Notes: a model not told the origin generated them from the sequence alone. A DNA stretch of 64,000 nucleotides from Setophaga petechia (GCA_024362935.1 JANCRA010000124.1:1-64000); one strand, 5' to 3'; counted from the stretch's first letter, positions 50,590 through 63,200 are shown. Numbers and translations are program-made.

Positions 50590-50929
50590 AAAAAGGAGAC
50601 TGAAAGGGAGCTGACTCTCTTCTTTGTCTATGCACCTGGCTGAAGGATACCATGCACAGCCTCAGGCTTACCTGCCAGCATAGCCAGGGGGAGGCGAATT
50701 AAGTGAATATTTGGAGATTAACAAGATAATGACCAAAACACTGCACCTATTCCTTATAAACAAAAGTATTTCCGTGTCATTGGTCCACTGAAGGCATATT
50801 GCCTTTATGTTAAAGATCAAAAATAATTTGTGAGAGTCCAAAACAAGTAAACCTCAAGTCAAAAGACTGCTCTCCGCTGTCTGAGTCTGGAAGTGAATGG
50901 AAGTGTCTCCTCCAGCAACACGACATAAT

Positions 50930-51475
50930 TGTCTGCCCAATTCCATATTTACCACCAGCAGTTTCATCTCATTCATCTAGGTGGAAACCAGCTGCTTCAA
51001 GAACCAACTAGCAATTTTTCAGCCTTCCCTCACCAGGAGAGGTGCTCCATCCCTCTGATCATCTTGGTCCTGGACTCTTCTGGACTCCTGGACTCCTCTG
51101 GACTCACTCCAACGGGTCCATGTCCTCCCTGTGCTGGGACCCCAGAGCTGGATGCAGGGTTCCAGGTGGGCTCTCACCAGAGCAGAGCAGAGGGGCAGAA
51201 TCCCCTCCCTCCCCTGCTGCCCACGCTGCTTTGGATGCAGCCCAGGACACGTTTGGCTCTCTGGGCTGGGAGTGCTCATGGCTGGGTCATGTCCAGCCTC
51301 TCAGCCACCAGCACCCCCAGGTCCTTCTCACAGGGCTGCTCTCCATCTGCTCATGCCCAGCCTGTCCCCTGATAGTGGGGCTTGTCCTGACCCAGGTGCA
51401 GCACCTTGAACTTGGCCTTGTTGATCCTCATGGATTCCTGTGGGCCTCCTCTTGAGCTTGTGCAGGACTTGACTC
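50930..51475 (-). mobile_element. CR1 LINE, ORF2 region (antisense)
   Basis: Read on the minus strand, the blocks match the CR1 region coding for the C-terminal part of ORF2. On + they appear as 'ccagagctggatgcagggttccag', 'ctctcaccagagcagagcag', 'tggatgcagcccaggacacg', 'ccaccagcacccccaggtcc', 'acccaggtgcagcaccttgaactt' and 'ggccttgttgatcctcatg'. It lacks the 3' terminus and is a fragment. The + and minus open frames here (51019-51455, up to 147 codons) are antisense or shadow frames. Confidence 0.88.
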
Positions 51476-52957
51476 TCAAGTGCAGAGAGACTCACCTGCC
51501 TCCAGTTCAGCAGCCATTATACATCAGCAGCTTTTACAATTCTCTCGCTGGCAGATATGCAGCTGCTTTGCGGAGAACACAGCAGAGCAGCATGTACATT
51601 TTGCCAGCTCAGTAGCAGTAAAATCAAATTAACAACAGAGAAGGAACATTAATTTAGGTTTTCCAAAATAACACTTTTGCTGGAAGCCACAACAATCACC
51701 TTTTAGTTCAAATCCCCCTTTTAGCAGGTAAAATTTGTGCCTGAAGAGATTGAGCTGTGTAAACCAGATTGGATTTTTTTCCTTTTAACATGGTATTAAA
51801 GTAATTTCTCACTTTTCCCATAAAAATTATTAAATGTTATTGCTTGTCAATCTTATTTAAGATTTTTTTCACTCTGTATTTACCTACCACATACCTCTCC
51901 ATCATTCTTTCCCTTGAGGTCTCAATTATTCTCAAGTACTATGCCATTAACATTATTACTTATGTTCCAATAGTAGTACAGATAAATCTTGCTTTCTCCT
52001 ATCGTAGATCTAAATAATCACATTAAATAAATAAATGCTCACCAAGGGCTCCTTTTTTCCTCACCTTTCTTGCTGTTTTCACTTATGAAATGTTTATGAG
52101 ACCTGATGTGATATTAGATGTATTTTCACATTGGAAAAGAAAATAATGCAGGATGGGAAGAAGCTTGCTTATAGACTATATTGAGGAATGTAATAACCCT
52201 GTCCCTAGAGAAGCAGGAGCTCTGCATCTTGCCCATGGCACACATAAGATTTTAGAAACTTCTGCCTTATATAGGAAATAGACAGGCAATTAATGATGGC
52301 CCATTTCTGCAATACATGTGCAAGCTCTTAGCAAACCAGTGGCTGTGCTCCCGAATGCACCTAATGTGTGAAGTGCTCTGTCATGTCACTTCCCTTTGGG
52401 TACTTCCTAGAAAGGCTTCCTGACACTTTCTTTAGACGCAAAGGACATATAGCTTATCTCTTCTTCCTGACTGCATAGTGAGAAGAGCACAAGTCCCCAA
52501 ACCAGAAATGTACCTCAAAATCTTTTCAGAGATCTTCCCCAACGCTGTTTCAAGTGCAGAGAGCTGTGCTGCATATTATTACAGCTCTCTTCCTCTGCTT
52601 CCATTTCCCAACTTTTAATTGGCTTCTAGTCTTTGCATCATAGGAGCCTGAAAAAGCTCAGCCTAGATCAGGGCTGTGTTTTGCAGGATGATGTACAAAT
52701 AACTAAGAGGAGACAGTCTCAACCTTCAGCCTCCCAAATTTATACTGAAAAATTACAGAAAAGGGAAGCAATATCACCATCCCTTTATCAAAGAAGCTAT
52801 CAGTCACAGGTAATGCAATTTGTGAGAGCACTGAAGACTGAACCTCAGGCAGAATTCACCATCATGTTAAATGGACATTGCCATTTCTCAACAGTATAAA
52901 CAGCTTTGCATCTACCTTTAACCTGACTGCTTGGCTTGGTAGCCTTTCAACCCTCCA
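51476..52957. other. Unassigned non-coding stretch
   Basis: No gene or repeat is recognised. The open frame 52633-52899 (88 codons, +) has no domain or context. Confidence 0.45.
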
Positions 52958-53222
52958 CCTCCTCAAGACAGAACAAACAACAGAAACACAGGATATTCGT
53001 CACCTGAACATGAGGAACAACTTCACAGTGAGGGTGACTGAGCACTGAAACAGGCTGCCTAAAGATCTCATGGAATCTCCTTCTCTGGAGATAGTCAAAA
53101 GCTGCCTGGACACAATCCTGAGTAACATGCTCTGTGGAACCCTCCTTGAGCAGAGATGTTGGACTCAACAGCCTCTACTGGCCCTGTCCAACATTACCCA
53201 TGGTGTGATTCTGTGAATCTCT
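52958..53222 (+). mobile_element. CR1 LINE, 3'-terminal fragment
   Basis: Typical + strand CR1 3' blocks are seen: 'gaacatgaggaacaacttcaca', 'tgaaacaggctgcctaaag', 'ctccttctctggagatagtc', 'tgttggactcaacagcc' and the terminus 'gtgattctgtgaatct', an ATTCTGTG-type CR1 end. It is diverged and 5'-truncated. The minus-strand frame 52947-53168 is its shadow. Confidence 0.85.
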
Positions 53223-53857
53223 GAGTTTTGCACCTCAGAGTGAAGCAAGTCCCATGTGAAGCTAAGAGGCCAAAGAAAGGAAGTATTTAGTCTGCTTCAC
53301 CTCTCTGGACAGATCCACCATGCAACCATACTTGAATTGCATTCACTGGTATGAGAGAAGGAAAAGGGAGCCAAGGGCAAAAAAAACCCCAGAAAACTAT
53401 GTTTTCTGAGACAGCACCAGTTGATGCAGGTTTATGACCACAGCCAACATGTCCTCTTCCTTAGCCAAGAGACAATTTTTGTAATGCAAAGGAACGTGAA
53501 TTCTGACTTGCCTTCCTGGTGTGCCTGCAACATGGCAAGGCAAACCTTTCCTCCTTCCTGTGCAAACAAAGTACCTGTAGGAGCAAAATACTGTAGCCCA
53601 GGGAAGAGCTGCTCATGACAGGGGAGAACTCATTAGTTCTGATTAGTTTGCATAAGCTGGAAAATGGAGTGCTCACTAACACAATGAACACACCGGCTGT
53701 GCACAGGAGCATTCTGTTACACAGAACTACAAGGTATTAACACAGCACTACCAATAAAAAATATCAGTAGGCATACTTGTGAAGGTTTGGTCCTTAATAA
53801 CCATCAGAAACAAATTTACAATCCAAATAAGAGTACAAAAAGGAAAAAAAACGGGGA
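53223..53857. other. Unassigned sequence before the GGGAA array
   Basis: No feature is recognised. An A-rich segment at about 53835-53852 abuts the satellite and could be the seed from which it grew, for example an A-rich retroposon tail, but no retroposon body is visible. Confidence 0.45.
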
Positions 53858-54226
53858 GGGGAAGGGAAGGGAAGGGAAGGGAAGGGAAGGGAAGGGAAGG
53901 GAAGGGAAGGGAAGGGAAGGGAAGGGAAGGGAAGGGAAGGGAAGGGAAGGGAAGGGAAGGGAAGGGAAGGGAAGGGAAGGGAAGGGAAGGGAAGGGAAGG
54001 GAAGGGAAGGGAAGGGAAGGGAAGGGAAGGGAAGGGAAGGGAAGGGAAGGGAAGGGAAGGGAAGGGAAGGGAAGGGAAGGGAAGGGAAGGGAAGGGAAGG
54101 GAAGGGAAGGGAAGGGAAGGGAAGGGAAGGGAAGGGAAGGGAAGGGAAGGGAAGGGAAGGGAAGGGAAGGGAAGGGAAGGGAAGGGAAGGGAAGGGAAGG
54201 GAAGGGAAGGGAAGGGAAGGGAAGGG
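53858..54226 (+). repeat. Pure (GGGAA) satellite, 73 units
   Basis: From 53859 to 54223 the five-base unit GGGAA repeats 73 times without a single interruption, closed by GGG at 54224-54226. Only the left border (GGGGAGGGG, 53853-53861) is irregular. Five is not a multiple of three, so all three frames of each strand stay open, giving Gly-Arg-Glu-Gly-Lys and Pro-Ser-Leu-Pro-Phe repeats. The open frames of 152-215 codons at 53779-54426 are therefore artefacts. G3 tracts with 2-base loops can fold into G-quadruplexes. Tracts of this length are usually unstable and polymorphic. Confidence 0.98.
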
Positions 54227-56814
54227 TGAAAAGAGAGAGGATTTATTTGAAACAATTGTGTTGCCTGCTATCAACCATCACTCCATCCAAGATCCTCTCT
54301 GTGAGGCTTGGGCACAACAAAAGGGTGCTACAACCCAATCCTGGTCTTCATTTAAAGTCATTTAGGCTCACAGGTATCAAAGCAGCCCTTTCTTTCTTCC
54401 AAAATGTAGTCCTCAGGATTGCATAAAATGACTACCAAAAATATTATTCACATGCCTGCTGCAAAATTATGCTTCTGTCCTGGGTCTCATCACACTATAT
54501 GTCAATGCAGTGCAAGACATCTGCTGCTGGGCTCGATGCCAAGTCCACAAGACTCATCATGATACCAAAGTTGTGAAAGATGCAATTATGGAGCTATAAC
54601 AATTTCATTTTCTGGATCCTGAATCCCTCTGTCTTTTCAGAACCAGTGGGGACAATGGCTTTTTCAGGTAACATACTGCTCTGGAATGGTGCCCATCCTG
54701 TATTGGCTGGCAGGAATTCTGAGTTTGCTCCTTTTCATTTCCTTTCTCTTTATCCCTACCACTTCCCCACTTAAAGCACAAAAACAATTCAGAAGAAATA
54801 AGCAGTGTGTATGCTCTGCCTGGAAAATATGGAATGTCTTTGCCAAGCTCTAGGATGAAATCAGTAATTTATGCAGAGTCAACAGTCGCTCACATCAGTG
54901 GACAGATATTTTTCCATCATCTTGAGTGGGCTTTGCAAATGATTAGTGAACATGTATATTGGGAGAAACAAGAACACTTCATGCCCCAGGCACTGCCCAA
55001 AACATCCTGCAGACTCCTCCTGAGGAGGTGGTTCAGGGACAAGTTTCATAGGTCAAAAGAATCAGATGAAATCCATGAGTATCCAGCACTTTGCTAAAAA
55101 CGTATGCAAAATTTGCCAGTAGATTATTATTATTATAATTATCTCTTTTTTCTTCTTTTTTTTTTTCCTTTTTTATCCCTCCATTTTAGTAGCCTTCCCT
55201 CAAGATTTACAGTCATATAAACAAAATCACCTCTTTCACTGACCTTATCCTTCCAATCCCTCTCCAACTTCTCACTTTAGTGCCAGTGTAATTATCTCCC
55301 AAAAAGAAATAGACAAATAGTGCAGAGAGGCATGCAGAGAAGCCATTTTGAGATCTTGTCTGAACCTGTTAATGTTCTGCAAAATACCTCTGTAATGAAA
55401 GACATGCAATAATAGTGGAATTCAGAGAAGAGATTAATCAAGCTGCATAAATCTCTCCTTTCCTTCCTACTGCATTCGCGTGCTTTTTCAAACAGGACAG
55501 TCCTGACTGGTGTGTTATAAGCCTTTGGGGCTTGGGTTTATGTGTTGGCTTTTCTATAAATTAGTCCATTAGCAAAGCTGTAAAAAGGAGTTTCTGGAAT
55601 GTGTGTTTAGGTTCATACAAACAGCCCAGGAGACAGACACGACTCAAACACTAAGTTTAGGGAAAACAAGGCCACCCCAAAGACCAACAAAGTGGCCATA
55701 AAAGGAACCTAACCATAATCAAGTCCTCTAATTTGTAACGTTATCTCACTCTTGTCAATTCAGAGCTCAAGAACACACATTTATGAAAGATAGGCCCCAA
55801 AACTAAAGGGTTGGTGGAAAGTGGAGCAAATACATGAGCTTACATCTCTAAAACACATTTTATTTAAAAAGCATGGGATGATCTTCTAATGCTGTTTGAA
55901 TCACTATTAGCTTTGGCTACCAAAGCTCAAACCAACGTTTGCCATCTGGGATATTTAACTCTGCTGGGAGCCCGAGAAACAACAAAAGCCACGTTAGCCT
56001 CAACATGCCTCTATCACATTAATCATTTGAATCTTAGTGCTATAACATCTGTAATCTGTGTCTCTGGCTTTTTTCTTTTCCTGAGAAAGATAGATAATAA
56101 TACTATCGAAGAGCAGTATCATCATTAGCCTTACAAAAATATCAAACATGCAAGCACTCTTGACACCATGCTATTGTGATGTATTTTTATGATGACTTGA
56201 GAAGTGCAATGACTGTCTGAGAACAAAATGTTCAGTGTTACTGCTCCCCACCAAGATCACATGGTCCTCTTCCTTCATAACAGCAGTGGAAGGAACAGCC
56301 ACAAGAAAAATGCATTTAATTTTGCTGTGCAAGTGAATTTCTAAACTGATTCTTTTATCCAGAAACTAAAAACAAACAGTTAAAAAGAGAAAATGCTCAT
56401 CTTGCAGTCTCAGGACAACTTAGCAAAAAGTACAATTTTATAGAAGTTGTTATTCTGTCTTTGGCCTCAGGCATATTTAGACCAATATCTTGCTCAATAC
56501 AGATGAAGGCTAAGAAACAAACTTCTAACATGCACTGTGATAAAATAATTTTCCACTAAGGAAAGGCCCTTTAACCCCATCCAGTTAAATTTAACTCACT
56601 TCCTACTCTTCAGAAATTTCTTGAGAGAAGCTGCCAAACATTATCAATAAAACAACCAAAAAAAGTCTAATTTTTCTAAGAACTTACACGTTTATGAACT
56701 CATAAGCTTTCATTTCTTAGTTATCTTTCAAATAGAAATTATTTTTCTGTTCAATTGTAATATAGAGTGTTCAGAACATCCCATATGTTCTGATTCCCTT
56801 TGAGATAAGAAGGG
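54227..56814. other. Unassigned non-coding stretch
   Basis: No gene is recognised. A pyrimidine run lies at 55143-55176. The open frame 54807-55097 (96 codons, +) overlaps nothing recognisable and has no domain that I can name. Treated as chance. Confidence 0.45.
55143..55176. repeat. T-rich pyrimidine tract
   Basis: Near-continuous T with a few C. Low-complexity sequence. Confidence 0.85.
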
Positions 56815-57956
56815 GAACATGAGCATCAAGAACATCTCCCACAGCACACTCCTGGAAAAGCTGGCAGCCCAGAGCTTGGACAGGAGCACCCTTTGCTGGG
56901 TTAGGAACTGGCTGGAGGCCAGGCCCAGAGAGTGGCGTTGAACGATGCTACATCCAGCTGGTGACTACTCACCAGTGGTGTCCCTCAGGGGTCTGTGCTG
57001 GGGCCAGTTCTGTTCAATACTTTTATTGACAACATGGATGAGGGTATTGAGTCTTTGACTAGTAAATTTGCAGATGACACTAAGCTGGGAGTGTGTGTGG
57101 ATCCACTGGTAGGTGGGAGGGCTCTACAAAGGGACCTGGAATGGTTGGATGGATGCAGAGAGTCGAATAAGATGGAGTTTAATAAGTCCAAGTGCTGAGT
57201 CCTGCACTTTGGCCACAGTAACCCCCTGCAATGTTATAGGCTGGGGATGGTGTGGCTGGACAGTGCCCAGGCAGAAAGGGACCTGGGGGTGCTGGTCCAC
57301 AGCCGGCTGAACATGAGCCAGCAGTGTGCCCTGGGGGCCAAGAAGGCCAAGGGCATCCTGGTCTGTGTCAGGAATAGTGTGGCCAGCAGGAGCAGGGCAG
57401 TGATTCTTCCCCTGTACTCGGCACTGGTGAGGCCACACCTTGAGCGCTGTGTCCAGTTCTGGCCCCTCAGTTTGGGAAGGACCTTGAGACACTTGAGCAC
57501 ATCCAGAGGAGGCAAGAGGCTGGTGAGGGGCTTGGAACACAAGCCCTGTGAGGAACGGCTGAGGGAGCTGGTGTTGTTTAGCCTGGAGAAAACGAGACTC
57601 AGAGGTGACCTTATCACTCTCTACAACTCCCTGAAAGGTGGCTGCAGTCAGTGGGGGTTGGTCTCTTTCTCCAGGCAGAAACTGACAGAATGAGAGGACA
57701 CAGTCTCAAGCTGCATCAGGGCAAATATAGGTTGGATATTAGGAAGCAGTTTTTCACAGAAAGAGTGATCAAATATTGGTATGGCCTTCCTGGGGAGGTG
57801 GTGGAGTCACTATCCCTGGATATGTTTAAAAGAAGATTGGATGTGGCACTTGGTGCCATGTTTCATTGAGGTGTTTGGGCATAGGTTGGACTCAATGATC
57901 TTTAAGGTCTCTTCCAAACTAGTCATTCTGTGAATTCAGTGAATTCTGTGAAGTCT
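56815..57956 (+). mobile_element. CR1 LINE, best-preserved copy (5'-truncated, ~1.14 kb)
   Basis: This copy holds the last third of CR1 ORF2 and the 3'-UTR. A translated segment at 56995-57198 shows the reverse transcriptase active-site box F-A-D-D followed by TKLG. The next segment, 57247-57693, shows the CR1 C-terminal motif [11 protein letters not shown], and 57651-57869 covers the last coding part. Breaks are a frame change between 56825 and 56995, an in-frame TGA at 57196-57198 (plausibly a decayed CpG arginine codon) and another frame change near 57650. The element ends with ATTCTGTG-type units at 57926-57955, the usual CR1 terminus. It is younger than the other copies but cannot encode a functional protein. 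The minus frames across it are shadows. Confidence 0.95.
56995..57869 (+). pseudogene. Broken CR1 ORF2 (reverse transcriptase C-terminal part)
   Basis: Remains of the LINE protein that reverse-transcribes CR1 RNA at the insertion site. The FADD catalytic box is intact, but the fingers region and the N-terminal endonuclease are absent because of 5' truncation. The reading frame is cut by one stop codon at 57196 and shifts near 57650. Outside these breaks the frame is open for long stretches, so the copy is moderately young. Confidence 0.85.
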
Positions 57957-59336
57957 TATTTGTCTTCTCTTTCAGCTACACAGCTGCAGTCTTCCCATGG
58001 AAGCTTGGAGAGCAAGAACACCATCACCATCCTTTTTAACAGCTTGCAGCATCCCTAGATTAGGTGGTCTGCAAAAAACCTATGATAAAGAGGCTTTCCA
58101 CAATACTTTAAGCTATGCTGCTCCAAAAGGTACAGGGAAGGAGTAATCCCATGCGGTCTTTTATGTCTTCTTCAAGAATCCTGAAGTTACTAGAGAAACA
58201 AAATACTGCAGCTTAACCCCCCCCCCCCCAGTGAATTTCAGAATAATTCATACAAAATTATAAAAATAAAATGTATTTACACTAATATACCTATTTAAAC
58301 TTGAGTATTTTATAAGTCAATTAAAACACAGCCCAATTTTAACCCTAGATCTGCAACTGGTCAGAGGTATATTAGCATAGATAAATTTCCAAGAAATGTG
58401 AAATATAAAAATGATAATAAAGAGGCTAATTGGGCAACATGTGACTCAGCAATTTTTTGGTTTTGCAATGTGGGTTCTAAAAAGTGATAAAGCAGTGATA
58501 TTATATGCACTGTAATGCCCATTTAACACTACCAGTTATTAATACTGTGTAAAAGTCTACCTAAAACATACACTTATACATTTTAGTGGGATGTATTGAC
58601 CTAACCCCTTTGAGGGTCTGGAGTACTAGTTGCAGAAACTGGTTCTGAAATAAATCAAAATTACTTCCTGGTCATAGGTTTGATCTTAAAGAATGGATAT
58701 ATGCATCTGCTTTTTTCTTATTATCTCTACCTAATCCATAAATGGATCTGTTAGGGATGTGGCAACAAATTTCAGCTCATTCCCAAGCAAAAGTTATAGA
58801 TCCCTGGTGCTTTGCTGCATTTCTCAGAAGCTTCAGACTCTGCTTTCTACAGATATGCTGCTAGTGAATTAATGCTTCTTCAGTGGAAAAGAAATAAAGA
58901 AGTAAATTAGCTAAACTTTTTCATTAATATTCTGTTTGTGTCTCCAAGAGGGAACAAATAAGGTGCTGGACAGAAGACAGAAATAAATATAGCTGCGTTC
59001 TACAGCATTAGTAAAGTGCTCTGTTTATCACAGCTGAAGGGACAAACACTGGCAATGTCTTTAAGCTGGAAAAATTGGAGAATGTAAAAAGTGCGTCAGG
59101 ACTGTATTTTGTTACTATATAGTTGGTGGAAGACAATGCTCTGTGAAAACAGGAACCAAAAATTATTTCTTCTGTTCTTTTGGACTCACTGTGAGGAATT
59201 ACTCATTAATCGTAAAAGATACAGAACAGAGGCGTTTTGTGAAACAGAGTCATCTGTTCTGTAAAAGCTTGCTTTTGATGAAACTCTGTTGCATTCAAAT
59301 GGTGTAACAACATTTTGTACCAGTAGAGGATTTTCC
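57957..59336. other. Unassigned AT-rich non-coding stretch
   Basis: No gene is recognised. A run of 13 C lies at 58217-58229. Confidence 0.45.
58217..58229. repeat. Homopolymer C13
   Basis: Thirteen consecutive C in AT-rich surroundings. A length-variable and error-prone site in sequencing. Confidence 0.95.
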
Positions 59337-59450
59337 CACCCTTTTTTTTCTTTTTTTTTTCTTTTTTTTTTAATCTCTTTTCTTTTTCTACTTATTTTCC
59401 TTTCTTTTCTTCTTTCTTTTTCTCTTTTTTTTTTTTTCTTTTCTTTTTTA
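59337..59450. repeat. Long T/C pyrimidine tract
   Basis: About 114 bases of T-runs broken by single C or short TCT words. The Phe/Leu/Ser-rich open frame 59289-59537 is its artefact, not a membrane protein. Confidence 0.9.
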
Positions 59451-62249
59451 ATATGTTATTCAGCATCTTCCACCTGCACAGGTATTCTATCCACTCCATC
59501 ATTCACAGGTATTCCATTCTCCCTACAATTATTTTAGTATATCTACATATTTCCACTGTGCCTTGTTGAGGTTTATTCTTTCTTATATATTTGGTCCTGA
59601 CTTGCAAATTACCACAGAAAGATAAAGAGCTGTTTAGAGGTTCAGTGTTATCAGCCTTGAGTTGGAGTCAGCTGCACCACAGTGTGAAGAAGGGACAAGT
59701 ATTTCCTGTCAATATGTACAGCAAATGGGGCAGGAAAAGCCTTCATCTCTCAGCCACAGGAAAGTTGCAAAAATTGTATTCAGGATCTTTGCCTTAAAGC
59801 CCAGCTAGCCCGTCTAAAATATCAGTTGCCACGTATTGGGCTATGACGGATATTTGAAGGAACAGAACTGGCAGGGCATTAGGAGTGCAAAGCTTTTCTA
59901 TGAGTGGCCCTAGCAATTCTATGAGCTCATCTTCTTCTTGAGTTGGCCTAATAATTTTGTGTTCTCTTTATCTAGACACAACTGTCTGCGTGGTTTGGCT
60001 TCTTCACTGACCCATAGCGCTGAAGGCTTGCGTGTACCCCAGTACAATGATGCTTACAGAGGTGTCCCCCAGATACTTTGAAACACGAGTAGATGCATAC
60101 TCCACATATTTAACAGAGACAGTGGGAGGCTGAGGTCTAGGCACCAGGGATGTTGCTAATCCAGTAGACATGTATGTAGAATCCAGCTGGTGAATTAGGG
60201 AAAAGCGATGGGATGCTGATAGCAGTCTTGGGAAGAGTTTTGGCTCGTTCCAGCTTAGCACATTAAAAAACTCCTGTACTTAAGCAGGGCTGGAACTTCT
60301 GCTGTTGAGGAACAAATTTTTGACCCTTGCAACACCAAAAGTAATATACTCATTTCAAAACCAGCAACTATTTGAAAGCACTACACTGACCTGCAGCTGT
60401 CTCTCAACTCTTTTGCCTAAAAAAAGCTCAAAATCTTCCTTTTCCTTCCTCTTACAAAATCTCACCTCTTTTTATCCCACTTTATATGAGAATTTCTCTC
60501 CATGACCTGACCAGTTTATAACCACAGAATATATGAATTTCCACAGTTCATGACACACAGAGAAAATTAATATTTTGCAAAGCATAGAACTGAGCTCACA
60601 AGACATTTTCTCTTAGTCATGTACCTTAATATTCAGCCTCTAAACTACGTTAAATATATGAATGCTGGGAAATGGCATATCTGGGAATTGTTAGGGGCCA
60701 AACTCTGCTGTCAGCCACTACAATGTAAAAGGAATGTGCAGATGACCTCTTGTAGACTAACACAGCCACAATCCCATCAAGATTTTTATTGTTGCAATAT
60801 TTCGTTCTCTCTATAACTCCTCTGCCACACAATGCAGTTCTTCCAGCTGCCTTGAATAAGCTGTATGCACAATGCTTGCTGCTTATTACTTTCCATAATC
60901 TTTTTCTTTTTGTCATGGGTAATGAAGCAATGAATCTGCAGTGTCTTTCCTAAGTGTTTTATAAAGATACAACACAGTGTCACAATTACAGTAAGCAAAG
61001 GGGAAAAATTGTGTGAATGCACATATTATATTGCCTACCACAGCTTGCAGAATTATCAGTTCTCTCAATTTTCTTTCACTACCTCCTCCTTCATCTCTTC
61101 ATTAAGTCAGTGAGCTTCTTATGACCCTCTCCACCCTTCTGCTATGAGTAAATGGCAAACATCTTCAAAAGCTTGGAACTGAAAAATTCTGTTTTCTCAA
61201 ACACTAATGTTCATGTAACCTGCTGGGCAATGTTTTGTAAAAATAACGATGAAATATTCATGGGAGTATGATGACAACAAATAAATGGAGCAAAGAGAGC
61301 CACAAAGCAAGACAAGAGGTCATTTATCACATACTTCTAAGCCAAAAAATGAAATAACAAGCAGCCTTCTGAAGCCTGCTGGGTGAAGCATGAGCCCTCA
61401 GTTAGGCCTATCAATATCAGACTCATCTCTATTGCCACAGCAAATCGATCTCCTGGCCTCTACTTTCTTCTTACTCTGATAGCTACCACTTTAAAATCTC
61501 CTGGGTATACCAAAACAGATAGACTTTACACTATGAAAAAGTCTCTCTCTAGATAAGGCTGAATAATAAGATATGTAGCAAGACTGATACTTCAAAACCA
61601 AAATATGAATGAAAAAATATTGCCATGGAAATTACTCAGGAATAAGGATAACAGGTCTTGCATCTTTGGCTAAGTCTCAGAGAAGGGAAGTGGCTACTTT
61701 CAAAAAGATATTCAAAAGTTTATTCACCCGTACTTTTTTCAGTTTTGGGCAAGCAAAAAATGCCAACAGGGTATTTTTTTCTAGAAATTGATAAAATTTC
61801 ACAGTTGCCAGGTAAAAAATGTTGGACTCCAGTTTTATGTATTTATTTCCCCTCCCTCAAAGTAGATTGAAAGGACTGAGCAATGAGGATGGTAACAGTT
61901 TTACAATGGCTTTACAAAGGCATAAATGACTTTAAGCAAAGACCATGTCACCTGACATGCAGACCACAGGGAGCAGGCTGTCCTTGTCCTCCCTACTGCA
62001 AAGTCACAGCATTTTGATCATGGATTTGATTCATTCCATTTACTCCCTAAAATGATAAAATGTTGTAGTAAAGCAAAGACTGAAAATTCCGTCTGCTGCA
62101 TAATCAGAGCTGTGCTGATATGATACCTTCAGCTGCGCTTCAAAAAACAATGCTGTATTGTTCTCTGCTTCATGAAGTCATAGAGCACTTCCCAGAGCAC
62201 TGGTGGGATATGGGGGCCCCAGAGGGTCCTTTATTCATTCCCTGCACAG
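59451..62249. other. Unassigned non-coding stretch
   Basis: No gene, RNA or recognisable transposon. All open frames are below 90 codons and show no domain. Confidence 0.45.
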
Positions 62250-63200
62250 AGAAGTAGCTCTGCGCTAGGTTTGCTACTCCTCCAACAGTGGAGACCACAG
62301 GGCACACAATGCAGCTTCTCCAGGGCTTGGCTGTTATCTTTGGAAAGCAAAAGTAGTTTCTTGCATGCAGACAAGAACTGCAATGAGGAGCTTGTCCCTG
62401 TCTCATTGATCCCCTCTCCATTGGCACTGAGATGATGCTGGGTGCCCTGAGATTCCAGATGAGCTGAGCCCAGACCCACAGTCTTGGTGTTGCCTACAAA
62501 CCTGACAGAGTGCTCTTGTGACTTCCGCTGGAAACAGTGACCAAAAAAGGCCACAGAGAAGATCCTGAAAGACTCCATGGGCCCTGAGCCCTTAGGCAAA
62601 TTTGGCCCAGTGACCACCACCTCTCCTCTTGGCCAGTCAAGCAAGGTTTATCCACCCAGACTCTAATCTCTAGCATGAATTCAAGGACCTTGTGGGATAC
62701 TGTTGGAAACCTTGCTGATGTTATACTCCTTGTATATGTTATACTCCTTGTATATAACATGCTGATGTTCTTCCCTTATCCACAAACACTTTATCACACA
62801 AGGTAACCAGCTCTCAGACCTGATTCACCCCCGGTCCCAATCACCTTTTATTTCATGCTGCAAGGGATGTGCTCCAACTGATTTTCTCAGGAAGCAAAGT
62901 GAGACTTGACTGCCCTGGGGTTCCCCAGATCATCTTTCTTCTCTTTTTTTAAAGACAAGTCTGATATTTGCCTTACTTCGGTTGCTGGGATTCTCCCCAA
63001 ACTCTCCATAGCCTTACAAAAATGCTTGAAGGTGACCTTACCCAGCCATAGGTCAGCTCTCTCAGCAGCCTTAGGTGCAGCCTTTGGAGTTCCATAGCCT
63101 TGTAGGTGTTGAGTCTGTGCAAGTAATCTCTGACTCAACCTTCATACACTAGCTGGCTGTTCTTACCCTCCTTAAGTTCTGTCTCAGGGGAGTCCACCAG
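62250..63200 (-). mobile_element. Old CR1 LINE, reverse transcriptase region (antisense)
   Basis: Blocks on the + strand follow, in order, the reverse complement of the CR1 reverse transcriptase region: 'tcaaggaccttgtgggatactgtt', 'cccaatcaccttttatttcatg', 'agacaagtctgatatttgcctt' and 'gcaagtaatctctgactcaacc'. The match is diverged and contains an 18-bp tandem duplication, so this is an old insertion. The left part (62250-62450) is less certain. Open frames on both strands (62231-62644, 62494-62760, 62887-63138) are remnants or shadows of it. Confidence 0.65.
62718..62753. repeat. 18-bp tandem duplication (two copies)
   Basis: ATGTTATACTCCTTGTAT occurs at 62718-62735 and again, directly adjacent, at 62736-62753, inside the old CR1 copy. 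Confidence 0.93.

Larger units (their letters stand above)
47303..50929. other. Unassigned non-coding stretch
   Basis: No gene is recognised. It contains a G-rich run at 49294-49336 and a GC-richer patch at 49550-49860 with overlapping short frames on both strands but no domain. A cluster of short repeats and a palindrome lies at 50517-50589. Confidence 0.45.

Noticed and set aside
51019..51455. Overlapping Pro/Ser/Leu-rich frames of 86-147 codons
   Set aside because: They lie on an antisense CR1 fragment.
53779..54426. Open frames of 152-215 codons on both strands
   Set aside because: Produced by the GGGAA array, which has no stop in any frame.
59289..59537. Apparent hydrophobic small protein
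   Set aside because: Phe/Leu codons come from the T/C tract at 59337-59450.
62231..62644. 137-codon minus-strand frame
   Set aside because: Overlaps an old antisense CR1 region, and its sequence does not match a host protein that I recognise.
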